From CAZTYW01 sp964617695 (GTDB lineage Bacteria; Chloroflexota; Dehalococcoidia; UBA2247; RBG-13-53-26): a stretch of DNA of 8,877 bases. Position 1 is the first letter of the stretch; each line of letters starts with the position of its first letter. The DNA is taken from the NCBI GenBank assembly GCA_964617695.1, contig CAZTYW010000076.1, positions 1-8,877 on the forward strand. The letters run 5' to 3'. The translations under genes and the position numbers were made by a program. The notes beneath the pieces are model-generated. The model had not been told where the DNA came from and ran no database searches. It saw only the letters and a list, made by a program, of their open reading frames with translations. This document shows positions 1-6,645 of the stretch, in pieces.

Positions 1-23
1 GTCTCGGGTGACTCACCCGAGAC
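1..23 (-). terminator. Perfect hairpin downstream of hsp20, candidate terminator
   Basis: GTCTCGGGTG (1-10) and CACCCGAGAC (14-23) are exact reverse complements around a 3-nt loop, giving a GC-rich 10-bp stem. It lies 73 nt beyond the hsp20 stop on the minus strand, so it could end the merR-hsp20 transcript. The bases that would form the U-tract on that strand are outside the window. On the plus strand no T-run follows, so a plus-strand terminator is unlikely. Confidence 0.45.
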
Positions 24-51
24 CCGGGCCGTGCAATACGACTACGTTGAC

Positions 52-76
52 GTCGCCGAGGCCAGGGGGAGGCGAC
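52..76. repeat. Palindromic 25-bp element, copy A (downstream of hsp20)
   Basis: The element begins GTCGCC and ends GGCGAC, so its ends can pair as a 6-bp stem around a 13-nt purine-rich middle. It starts 19 nt after the hsp20 stop codon on that gene's strand. It matches the element at 590-613 in inverted orientation, differing by one substitution and one missing G (23 of 25 positions). It may be a small repetitive element or an mRNA-end structure; its role is unknown. Confidence 0.6.
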
Positions 77-95
77 TGCCGGTCCAATACCATGT

Positions 96-557
96 CTACC
101 TGGGTGTGATCTTGATCTGTTTCGGCTTGGCCTCTTCTGCCTTGGGCAGTGTGATGCTGAGGACGCCGTTCTCTACCGCAGCCTCAATGCTGTTGATGTC
201 GATCATCGTAGGCAGGGTAACGCTCCGGGCGACGTCTCCGTAGCCCAGCTCGTTCACCAGCCACCTGCAATGCTTGGCCTCCTCCTTTTCGGCGTCGCCC
301 AGTATGTGGGCCTTGACGGTCACCACCGTACCACGGTCGACGTTGATGTCTATGTCCTCAACTTTAGCGCCGGGAACGTAGGCCTTCAAAAGGTAGTCGT
401 TGTCCCGCTCGTAGAGGTCTATGGGCAGCGTTTTGGCGCCCGCCAGATCGGACGAGATAGCCCGGTCCGGCCTGATGAAGCTCTGCTCAAACAGTCTGTC
501 CATTGCATCCCGCAGGGAAACCATACCACTGAATGGGTCCCATCTTCTCGTTACCAT
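96..557 (-). CDS. Small heat-shock protein, Hsp20/alpha-crystallin family
   Basis: This is a 153-residue ATP-independent holdase that would bind unfolding cytosolic proteins and keep them ready for refolding by DnaK/ClpB, both encoded nearby. The N-terminal arm (1-42, with DPF and MDRLFEQSF) precedes an alpha-crystallin domain at about 43-140: PIDLYERDNDYLLKAYVPG at 45-63, then the family hallmark A-x-x-x-NGVLSITLPK ending at 139. A C-terminal IKI (148-150) is the I-x-I motif that docks between dimers. The usual GERxxGxFxR stretch is diverged (NELGYGDVARSVTLP). ATG 557 was chosen because AGGAGGT (566-572 on the complement) sits 8 nt upstream; the frame stays open further upstream but only through noncoding spacer. 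No promoter is evident in the 119-nt gap after merR, so the two are probably co-transcribed. The family call is firm. Confidence 0.95.
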   Translation of the reverse strand: MVTRRWDPFSGMVSLRDAMDRLFEQSFIRPDRAISSDLAGAKTLPIDLYERDNDYLLKAYVPGAKVEDIDINVDRGTVVTVKAHILGDAEKEEAKHCRWLVNELGYGDVARSVTLPTMIDINSIEAAVENGVLSITLPKAEEAKPKQIKITPR

Positions 558-565
558 TTCAAATG

Positions 566-572
566 ACCTCCT
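566..572 (-). promoter_or_regulatory. Strong Shine-Dalgarno of hsp20
   Basis: Read on the minus strand this is AGGAGGT, within AAAGGAGGTC, 8 nt before ATG 557. It fixes the start codon and rules out the longer in-frame extension to 644. Confidence 0.85.
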
Positions 573-589
573 TTCGGTGTCCCATCTTT

Positions 590-613
590 GTCGCCTCCCC
601 TGGACTCGGCGAC
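590..613. repeat. Palindromic 24-bp element, copy B (upstream of hsp20)
   Basis: Plus-strand sequence starts GTCGCC and ends GGCGAC. Its reverse complement matches copy A at 52-76 with one substitution and one deletion. It lies in the merR-hsp20 spacer, 17 nt upstream of the hsp20 Shine-Dalgarno, so both copies would be in an hsp20 transcript. They could each fold alone or pair with each other around the gene. Confidence 0.6.
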
Positions 614-676
614 GTAGCGTGCATGCCCCAGCATTGTCGGCCATATCGCCGCCATCTCGATCTTGCTGAAGTACTT

Positions 677-1006
677 CTAGCCACGTTCGCCTCTCCTCAT
701 TGCCAGGATGGCTTTGATCCCGACCAGGTTTATGCCTTCTGTCTCCAGCTTGGCTATTTCCCTTATCAGTGTGATCTCCAGGTCTGAGAAGAGCCGCTGG
801 CCCGCGTCTGTCCTGGCAGGTGACAGGAGCCCGACTTGCTCAAACCTTCTGATACGGTATGATTGCACCGTCGTTAGCCTCACGGTGACTGACATGGTGT
901 ACTTTGCTATGGTTCTCTGCCAGGGGCCTGGATCGTCCGCTTGGTTTGGTGACCTGTCCATGTTTCCTGTTGTCGCCTCCGTCTGATCCCTGGGTTGTGT
1001 TGCCAT
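677..1006 (-). CDS. MerR-family regulator paired with hsp20 (HspR/GlnR-like)
   Basis: A 109-residue protein with one MerR-type winged-helix DNA-binding domain at about 36-102 and no C-terminal effector domain. Visible family features are YRIRRFEQVGLLSPARTDAGQ (about 50-70, here split by position only), RLFSDLEI, and EGINLVGIKAIL near the end. This pattern is closest to HspR and GlnR/TnrA-type MerR proteins. The first 33 residues are polar and unstructured-looking. In the recognition region the usual HPQTLRxYE is replaced by VQSYRIRRFE, so the operator may differ from that of the plus-strand HspR. ATG 1006 was preferred: AGGG (1015-1018 on the complement) is 8 nt upstream and the promoter at 1027-1055 implies a leader of about 14 nt. 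A GTG at 1012 is the alternative. It likely regulates itself and hsp20; that is inferred from position. Confidence 0.85.
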   Translation of the reverse strand: MATQPRDQTEATTGNMDRSPNQADDPGPWQRTIAKYTMSVTVRLTTVQSYRIRRFEQVGLLSPARTDAGQRLFSDLEITLIREIAKLETEGINLVGIKAILAMRRGERG

Positions 1007-1026
1007 TTCCACAACCCTGACTGTGT

Positions 1027-1055
1027 TTTATAACATATTGCACCACTGTTGTCAA
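1027..1055 (-). promoter_or_regulatory. Sigma70-type promoter for merR-hsp20
   Basis: On the minus strand TTGACA (1050-1055) is followed by a 17-bp spacer and TATAAA (1027-1032). The -35 is a perfect match and the -10 has one mismatch. Predicted transcription start is near 1020, giving a leader of roughly 14 nt to ATG 1006. It points away from the chaperone-operon promoter. Confidence 0.85.
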
Positions 1056-1072
1056 GGGTATCGCGGGAACCT

Positions 1073-1101
1073 GTTAGGGCTGTTGACATGGGCTGTCTAA
1101 C
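1073..1101. promoter_or_regulatory. Candidate operator over the hspR promoter
   Basis: GTTAG (1073-1077) and CTAAC (1097-1101) form an inverted repeat with 19 bp between, and GGGCTGT occurs twice inside (1077-1083 and 1090-1096). The pair brackets the -35 box of the plus-strand promoter, where a repressor would block RNA polymerase. It does not match the actinobacterial HAIR consensus (CTTGAGT-N7-ACTCAAG) or CIRCE, so assignment to HspR or to the other MerR protein is inference. Confidence 0.3.
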
Positions 1102-1111
1102 GTGCTATAAT
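1083..1111 (+). promoter_or_regulatory. Consensus sigma70-type promoter for hspR-grpE-dnaK-clpB
   Basis: TTGACA (1083-1088), 17-bp spacer, TATAAT (1106-1111), plus TGC directly before the -10 (extended -10). Every hexamer position matches consensus. The transcription start should be about 1117-1118, leaving a leader of about 54 nt before ATG 1172. A promoter this strong fits an operon held down by a repressor. Confidence 0.92.
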
Positions 1112-1171
1112 ACTGCGACAACTCGATAAGCGGGCTTGCGTCGCAGGCTGGGCCCCGGGGGAGGTGGGTTC

Positions 1172-1537
1172 ATGGAGAATACGGGCGGCGTCTATGTGAT
1201 GCGCGTGGCATCTATGCTCTGCGGTATGCATCCGCAAACGCTGAGGAAGTACGAGCGAGCGGGTTTTCTAACCCCTGCCCGCAGCAGAAAGGCGCGGATG
1301 TACTCGGATGAGGACATTGCTCGTCTCAGGCTCGTCAAGCATCTGGTGGATGACCTGGGCCTGAACCTGGCTGGGGTGGGGCTGGCGCTGGGGGTGCGGA
1401 CCACGGTGCTTGAGATGAAGAGAGGACTCGCCACAGCCGCCGGCGAGCGCACCGAAAAGCGCCTGGCGGAGCTCGTTGGGAGGCTGCTGGAGATTCTGGG
1501 CGTCGAGCCCCCTGCCGAAGCAGGTGAAGGGAGGTAG
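1172..1537 (+). CDS. hspR: HspR-like MerR-family heat-shock repressor
   Basis: A 121-residue protein with a MerR-type DNA-binding domain at about 7-72: YVMRVASMLCGMHPQTLRKYE, then RAGFLTPARSRKARMYSDEDIARLRLVKHL, then DDLGLNLAGVGLAL. The GMHPQTLRKYE and DLGxNLAG motifs are typical of HspR. The tail (about 76-121) is mostly helical and charged, as in HspR proteins, where DnaK is known to act as co-repressor. In characterised systems HspR represses dnaK, clpB and hsp20 genes until DnaK is titrated by unfolded protein. Being first in the grpE-dnaK-clpB operon supports autorepression here. ATG 1172 was chosen because GGGAGGT (1159-1165) lies 6 nt upstream; an in-frame TTG at 1136 would add 12 residues through the leader. 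The stop is 5 nt before grpE. Confidence 0.9.
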   Translation: MENTGGVYVMRVASMLCGMHPQTLRKYERAGFLTPARSRKARMYSDEDIARLRLVKHLVDDLGLNLAGVGLALGVRTTVLEMKRGLATAAGERTEKRLAELVGRLLEILGVEPPAEAGEGR

Positions 1538-1542
1538 CGGCT

Positions 1543-2046
1543 ATGCCGAGGAGAATAGAGATACGAGGGGGCGACGATGAGCCAGTGGAGGAAGTCAGAG
1601 CCCGGTTGCAGAAGGCCGAGACTGACGTCAGGGAGTATCTGGAGCTGCTTCAGCGTGTCCAGGCGGATTTCGCAAACCACAGGCGCCGCGTCGAAGAGGA
1701 GCGGGAAGAGCAGGCCAGGATGGCCAATGCCAGCCTCATCGAGAGGCTTCTACCGGTGATAGACGACTTCGGGCGAGCGCTCGAAGCCGTGCCTGAAGGG
1801 CAGAGCGGGCAGGACTGGGTAAAGGGAGTGGTGCTGATACAAAAGAAGCTATTGTCTATACTGGAGCAGGAGGGACTGGTCCGTGTTGGTGCCGAGGGTG
1901 GGGAATTCGACCCTCGGATGCACGAGGCAGTCATGGTGGAGGAGTCAGATGACTTGGATGAAGGGCGCGTCGTCCGCGTCCTTCAGGATGGTTACAGATG
2001 GAATGATAGACTGTTGCGCCCGGCGCGAGTTGTGGTGGCCAAATAA
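1543..2046 (+). CDS. grpE: GrpE nucleotide-exchange factor
   Basis: A 167-residue cytosolic dimer that releases ADP from DnaK and so resets its substrate-binding cycle. An acidic start leads into a long coiled coil (about 14-65) containing FANHRRR (43-49), the family's FxNYRRR-like signature. A helical segment with ERLLPVIDDFGRAL (67-80) follows. The C-terminal beta domain that contacts the DnaK nucleotide cleft spans about 110-167, with FDPRMHEAV (122-130) and GYRWNDRLLRPARVVV (150-165). Length is slightly short of many GrpE proteins because the disordered N-terminus is brief. ATG 1543 has AAGGGAGGT (1527-1535) 7 nt upstream, overlapping the end of hspR, which suggests translational coupling. 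Its partner dnaK follows after 69 nt. Confidence 0.97.
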   Translation: MPRRIEIRGGDDEPVEEVRARLQKAETDVREYLELLQRVQADFANHRRRVEEEREEQARMANASLIERLLPVIDDFGRALEAVPEGQSGQDWVKGVVLIQKKLLSILEQEGLVRVGAEGGEFDPRMHEAVMVEESDDLDEGRVVRVLQDGYRWNDRLLRPARVVVAK

Positions 2047-2115
2047 CTGGGGTAAGGATTTGCTGTAAAATCTTGCAGTTGGGTAGCAGAAGGCAGAGGA
2101 GGAGGTACGATAGAA

Positions 2116-3999
2116 ATGGCCAAGGTAATAGGAATCGATTTGGGTACAACGAACTCATGTATGGCTGTTATGGAGGCCGGGGAGCCCAAAGTGATTGAGA
2201 GTGCTGAAGGAGGACGGACCACGCCTTCAGTGGTGGCAGTGAACGCCAAGACCGGCGAGAGATATGTCGGACAGATGGCCAAACGGCAGGCGGTGACCAA
2301 CCCCGACAATACCATTTACTCCATAAAGCGTCTCATGGGTCGCAAGTACGAGGACGCCGAGGTACAGCGTGACATCAAGCTCCTGCCCTACAAGATAGTC
2401 GGGGCTGGCAACGGTGACGCGCACGTGGAGATGGCCGCCAAGAAGTACGCGCCCCCGGAGATTTCGGCTATGATTCTGCAAAAGATGAAGCAGGATGCCG
2501 AAGCTAAACTGGGTGAGAACATCACTGAGGCTGTCATCACTGTCCCGGCCTACTTCAATGATTCCCAGCGTCAGGCCACCAAAGACGCTGGGAAGATCGC
2601 CGGGCTGAACGTGCTCAGGATCATCAACGAGCCGACGGCAGCCTCGCTTGCCTACGGGCTGGACAAGGCGGGGGACAGGAAGATTGCCGTTTACGACCTT
2701 GGCGGAGGTACGTTCGACATCTCCATCCTTCAAATTGGCGAAGGTGTGTTTGAAGTCAAGTCAACAAACGGCGATACTCACCTGGGTGGCGATGACTTTG
2801 ACCAGCGAGTCATTGACTGGCTGGTGGCTGAGTTCAAGCGCGACCAGGGGATAGATTTGAAGCAGGACAGGATGGCGTTGCAGCGTCTCAAGGAGGCTGG
2901 AGAGAAAGCCAAGTGCGAGCTGTCGTCCGTGCTCCAGACCGAGATCAACCTGCCGTTCATTACAGCCGGAGCCGACGGGCCGAAGCACCTGAATATCACG
3001 CTTACCAGGGCCAAGCTGGAGCAACTGGTGTCGGACCTGGTTGAGAAGACCGAGCAGCCATGCCACCAGGCCCTGGCCGACGCCGGTCTCAAGGCCGCGG
3101 ACATCGATGAGGTTATCCTGGTAGGCGGTCAGACCCGTATGCCTGCTGTTGTGGAGAAGGTAAAGAAGGTCTTCGGCAAGGAGTCTCATAAGGGTGTGAA
3201 CCCGGACGAGGTGGTGGCCGTAGGTGCTGCTATCCAGGCAGGCGTTCTCAAGGGGGAAGTGAAAGACGTGCTGCTGCTGGACGTGACGCCCCTTACTCTG
3301 GGCATTGAGACCCTTGGCGGGGTGATGACGCCGCTCATAACCCGGAATACTACCATTCCTACTTCGAAGGGGGAGGTATTCACTACGGCAGCGGACAACC
3401 AGCCCAGCGTTGACGTGCACGTACTCCAGGGCGAGCGGCCGATGGCGGCGGAGAACAAGACCATCGGACGTTTCATGCTGGACGGCATTCTGCCGGCGCC
3501 CAGAGGATTGCCGCAGATCGAGGTCACCTTCGACATCGACGCCAACGGCATTCTGAACGTCTCGGCCCGGGACAAGGGCACTGGCAAAGAGCAGAAGATC
3601 ACCATCACAGCTTCGTCCGGTCTGTCCAGGGATGAGGTGGAACGCATGGTGCATGAGGCCGAACTGCACGCTGAGGAGGACCGTAAGAAACGTGATGAAG
3701 TCGAGACCAGGAACCTGGCCGACAATCTGGCCTACAACGCGGAGAAGACCCTGCGGGAGCACGGGGACAAGATACCGGCCGACCTTCGTTCCGAGGTGGA
3801 TGGCAAGATAGCCCAGGTGCGCTCTGCCCTTCAGGGCAGCGATACCTACCAGATCAAGCGGGCGCTGGACGAGCTGCAGGCGACGCTGCAGAAGGTTGGC
3901 TCGGCTGTCTACAGTCATCCGGGTGCCGGGGCGTCCGGTGGTGAGGCTGGTGGGCCGTCGCCTGATGACACCGTCGAGGGTGAGTTCAGAGAGATCTGA
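2116..3999 (+). CDS. dnaK: Chaperone DnaK (Hsp70)
   Basis: A complete 627-residue Hsp70 that binds exposed hydrophobic peptides in an ATP-controlled cycle in the cytosol. The nucleotide-binding domain (1 to about 380) shows phosphate loop 1 IDLGTTNSC (7-15), phosphate loop 2 YDLGGGTFDISIL (193-205, with T199 at the autophosphorylation position) and the adenosine motif ILVGGQTRMPAV (334-345). The interdomain linker is DVLLLDVTPLTLG (384-396). The substrate-binding beta domain runs to about 500 and the helical lid to about 600, followed by a Gly/Pro-rich tail ending DTVEGEFREI, a typical bacterial acidic terminus. ATG 2116 has AGGAGGAGGT ending 9 nt upstream. No key residue is missing. It cooperates with GrpE and ClpB of the same operon and is the expected co-repressor of HspR. 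A J-domain partner must be encoded elsewhere. Confidence 0.99.
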   Translation: MAKVIGIDLGTTNSCMAVMEAGEPKVIESAEGGRTTPSVVAVNAKTGERYVGQMAKRQAVTNPDNTIYSIKRLMGRKYEDAEVQRDIKLLPYKIVGAGNGDAHVEMAAKKYAPPEISAMILQKMKQDAEAKLGENITEAVITVPAYFNDSQRQATKDAGKIAGLNVLRIINEPTAASLAYGLDKAGDRKIAVYDLGGGTFDISILQIGEGVFEVKSTNGDTHLGGDDFDQRVIDWLVAEFKRDQGIDLKQDRMALQRLKEAGEKAKCELSSVLQTEINLPFITAGADGPKHLNITLTRAKLEQLVSDLVEKTEQPCHQALADAGLKAADIDEVILVGGQTRMPAVVEKVKKVFGKESHKGVNPDEVVAVGAAIQAGVLKGEVKDVLLLDVTPLTLGIETLGGVMTPLITRNTTIPTSKGEVFTTAADNQPSVDVHVLQGERPMAAENKTIGRFMLDGILPAPRGLPQIEVTFDIDANGILNVSARDKGTGKEQKITITASSGLSRDEVERMVHEAELHAEEDRKKRDEVETRNLADNLAYNAEKTLREHGDKIPADLRSEVDGKIAQVRSALQGSDTYQIKRALDELQATLQKVGSAVYSHPGAGASGGEAGGPSPDDTVEGEFREI

Positions 4000-4027
4000 T
4001 GAATGAAGCCGAGGGTGAGGTGACGCT

Positions 4028-6628
4028 ATGAACTTGGACAGGTTTACTCAGAAGGCCCAGGAAGCGGTGCTGGCCGCTCAGAGTATGGCTGAAGAGCACA
4101 GGAACACTCAGATCGAGGTGGATCACTTGCTCTATTGTCTGGTTGCTCAGGAAGGCGGTGTTGTACCGCAGGTCCTGAGCAAGCTGGGGCTGGACCCGGG
4201 GCAGGTGAAGCGCCAGCTTGAGCAGGAGATAGGGGGTCTACCCCGGGCCCATGGCCCCTCGAAGGTCTACGTGTCTCAGCACTTGCAGCAAGTCCTCGAC
4301 GCGGCGGAGAAAGAGGCCGGGGCAATGAAGGACGAGTACATCAGCACAGAGCATTTGCTCCTCGCCATTGTTGATCGGGATACCGGTGCTGCTGGCCGCA
4401 TTCTCAAAGGCTATGGGATAACCAGGGAGCGTATTTACGAGGTGTTGGCCTCTATCCGGGGCGGTCAGCGCGTCACCGATGCCAACCCGGAGGGCAAGTA
4501 CCAGGCCCTGGAGAAGTATGGGCGTGACCTGACCGAGATTGCCCGTCGGGGCAAGTTGGACCCCGTGATCGGTCGGGACGATGAGATCAGGCGCGTCATC
4601 CAGGTGCTGTCGCGGCGCACTAAGAACAACCCGGTGCTGATCGGTGAGCCTGGCGTGGGTAAGACTGCCATCGCCGAAGGTCTGGCCCAGCGCATTGTCC
4701 GCGGCGACGTTCCCGAAGGCCTGAAGACCAAGAGGATTGTAGCCCTGGACCTTGGGGCGCTGGTGGCCGGTTCCAAGTATCGCGGCGAGTTCGAGGAAAG
4801 GATGAAAGCGGTACTGAAGGAGATTCAGCAGTCGGAGGGTCAGATTATCCTGTTCATCGACGAGCTCCACACCGTGGTCGGGGCTGGAGCTGCCGAAGGC
4901 GCCGTGGATGCCTCCAACATGCTCAAGCCCATGCTGGCCCGCGGCGAACTCCACTGCATCGGCGCTACTACCCTGAACGAGTACCGGCAGCACATCGAGA
5001 AGGACGCCGCGCTGGAAAGACGTTTCCAGCCCCTGCTCGTAAACGAGCCTTCGGTGGAGGACACTATCTCCATCTTGCGCGGCTTGAAAGAGCGGTATGA
5101 GGTGCACCACGGGGTTCGCATCAAAGACACTGCCCTGGTGGCTGCCGCCGTCCTCTCCAATCGATACATCAGTGACCGATTCCTGCCCGACAAGGCCATC
5201 GACCTGATAGACGAGTCTGGATCGAGGCTTCGTATTGAGATAGACAGCCTGCCGGCGGAACTGGACGAGGTCAATCGTCGCGTCATGCAGCTTGAGATCG
5301 AGCGGGAGGCCCTCAGGAAGGAAAAAGACGCTGCTTCCAGGGAGCGCCTGCAAGAGCTGGAGAAGGAGCTGGCCAACCTGAAAGAGGAGAGCAGTGGACT
5401 CAATGCCCAGTGGCAGCGCGAGAAGGACGAGATCCAGGCACTGCAGCAACTCAAGGAAAAAATCGAACAGGTCCGCCATGACATAGACACAGCGGAGCGC
5501 TCCGCCAACTACGAGCAGGCGGCCGAGCTCAAGTACGGGACCCTGGCCGAGGCGGAAAGACAGCTAAGGGAGAAAGAGGAACAGCTTTCGGCCAAGAAGG
5601 ACCAGCAGTTGCTCAAAGAGGAGGTGGACGAGGAAGACGTGGCTGAGGTCGTGGCCCGCTGGACGGGCATTCCGGTAAGTCGGCTCATGGAGGGTGAGAT
5701 TCAGAAGCTGCTCCGGATGGAAGAGCGGCTGCACCTCCGCGTGGTCGGCCAGGACGAGGCTCTGACTGCGGTAGCCAACGCCATCCGTCGCGCCCGGGCC
5801 GGGCTTCAGGACCCGAATCGGCCTCTGGGCAGTTTCATCTTTCTGGGGCCGACCGGTGTGGGCAAGACTGAACTGGGCAGGGCACTGGCGGAGTTCCTTT
5901 TTGACGACGAAAAAGCAATGGTGCGCCTGGACATGTCGGAGTACATGGAGAAGCACACCGTGTCGCGGCTCATTGGTGCCCCGCCGGGGTATGTCGGCTA
6001 CGAAGAGGGCGGGCAATTGACAGAGGCCGTCAGGCGCAAGCCTTACAGTGTGATTCTGCTCGACGAGGTCGAGAAGGCCCATCCAGACGTATTCAATGTA
6101 CTGCTGCAGATACTGGACGACGGCCGTCTTACCGACGGGCACGGCCGGACTGTGGACTTTCATAACACGGTGCTTATCATGACCAGCAACCTGGGTAGTC
6201 AGTGGATCGTCGATCTCGGCCCTGGGCAGGACGAGGAAATAGGTCGGAGAGTGCTTGAGGCCCTCAAGACGGAATTCCGGCCCGAGTTCCTCAATAGGGT
6301 GGACGAGGTCATAATCTTTCACCAGCTCACCGTGGAGCACATAATGCAGATAGCGGACATCCAGCTTGCTCACCTGAAGAAGCGCCTGGCGGACAGGCAC
6401 ATTGAAGTTGAGCTTGCACAGAAAGCTAGGGAGCTTCTGGTCAAGGAGGGTTATGACCCGGTGTACGGAGCGCGGCCCTTGAAGCGCACGATTCAGAAGC
6501 TCGTCCTGGACCCTCTGGCAGTCAAGGTGCTGGCAGCAGAATTCCGCGATGGGGACACGGTTACGGTGGATGCCGAAGATGGCAAGATTGTCTTTGCCAC
6601 AAAAGAGGAGGCGAAGCTGTCTGCTTAG
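4028..6628 (+). CDS. clpB: ClpB disaggregase (Hsp100, AAA+)
   Basis: An 866-residue hexameric ATPase that threads proteins out of aggregates and passes them to DnaK. The Clp N domain (1 to about 145) is followed by NBD1 with Walker A GEPGVGKT (206-213), pore-loop KYRG (250-253), Walker B ILFIDE (274-279) and arginine fingers R331/R332. The coiled-coil middle domain spans about 400-530 (with YEQAAELKYG at 495-504); its presence separates ClpB from ClpA and ClpC and it is the contact site for DnaK. NBD2 has Walker A GPTGVGKT (607-614), pore-loop GYVGY (654-658), Walker B VILLDE (675-680), RPEFLNR (751-757) and sensor-2 GARPLKR (814-820). There is no ClpP-binding loop motif, as expected. It starts 28 nt after dnaK with a GTGAGGTGA ribosome site and is probably the last gene of the heat-shock transcript. 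No clear terminator follows. Confidence 0.99.
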   Translation: MNLDRFTQKAQEAVLAAQSMAEEHRNTQIEVDHLLYCLVAQEGGVVPQVLSKLGLDPGQVKRQLEQEIGGLPRAHGPSKVYVSQHLQQVLDAAEKEAGAMKDEYISTEHLLLAIVDRDTGAAGRILKGYGITRERIYEVLASIRGGQRVTDANPEGKYQALEKYGRDLTEIARRGKLDPVIGRDDEIRRVIQVLSRRTKNNPVLIGEPGVGKTAIAEGLAQRIVRGDVPEGLKTKRIVALDLGALVAGSKYRGEFEERMKAVLKEIQQSEGQIILFIDELHTVVGAGAAEGAVDASNMLKPMLARGELHCIGATTLNEYRQHIEKDAALERRFQPLLVNEPSVEDTISILRGLKERYEVHHGVRIKDTALVAAAVLSNRYISDRFLPDKAIDLIDESGSRLRIEIDSLPAELDEVNRRVMQLEIEREALRKEKDAASRERLQELEKELANLKEESSGLNAQWQREKDEIQALQQLKEKIEQVRHDIDTAERSANYEQAAELKYGTLAEAERQLREKEEQLSAKKDQQLLKEEVDEEDVAEVVARWTGIPVSRLMEGEIQKLLRMEERLHLRVVGQDEALTAVANAIRRARAGLQDPNRPLGSFIFLGPTGVGKTELGRALAEFLFDDEKAMVRLDMSEYMEKHTVSRLIGAPPGYVGYEEGGQLTEAVRRKPYSVILLDEVEKAHPDVFNVLLQILDDGRLTDGHGRTVDFHNTVLIMTSNLGSQWIVDLGPGQDEEIGRRVLEALKTEFRPEFLNRVDEVIIFHQLTVEHIMQIADIQLAHLKKRLADRHIEVELAQKARELLVKEGYDPVYGARPLKRTIQKLVLDPLAVKVLAAEFRDGDTVTVDAEDGKIVFATKEEAKLSA

Positions 6629-6645
6629 CCTGGGAGGGGCCCACT

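Noticed and set aside
1..93. A 26-codon minus-strand frame starting at ATG 93, containing VVVLHGPGLG, slightly like the start of AroQ dehydroquinase
   Set aside because: It has no ribosome site, stops after 26 codons inside the hairpin region, and a frameshift would be needed to continue it. The resemblance is a few residues only.
31..243. 70-codon plus-strand frame across the left edge
   Set aside because: It lies mostly antisense to hsp20, lacks a ribosome site and shows no family motif.
558..644. 29-residue N-terminal extension of Hsp20
   Set aside because: The extension would translate the repeat element and the Shine-Dalgarno itself; ATG 557 has an ideal ribosome site.
1010..1171. CIRCE or HAIR operator in the divergent promoter region
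   Set aside because: Neither TTAGCACTC-N9-GAGTGCTAA nor CTTGAGT-N7-ACTCAAG is present in recognisable form.
2761..3918. 385-codon minus-strand frame inside dnaK
   Set aside because: It is entirely antisense to a clearly conserved DnaK frame; long antisense frames are common in GC-rich codon usage and it has no recognisable domain.
4238..5479. 413-codon minus-strand frame inside clpB
   Set aside because: It is antisense to conserved ClpB motifs, with no ribosome site or domain.
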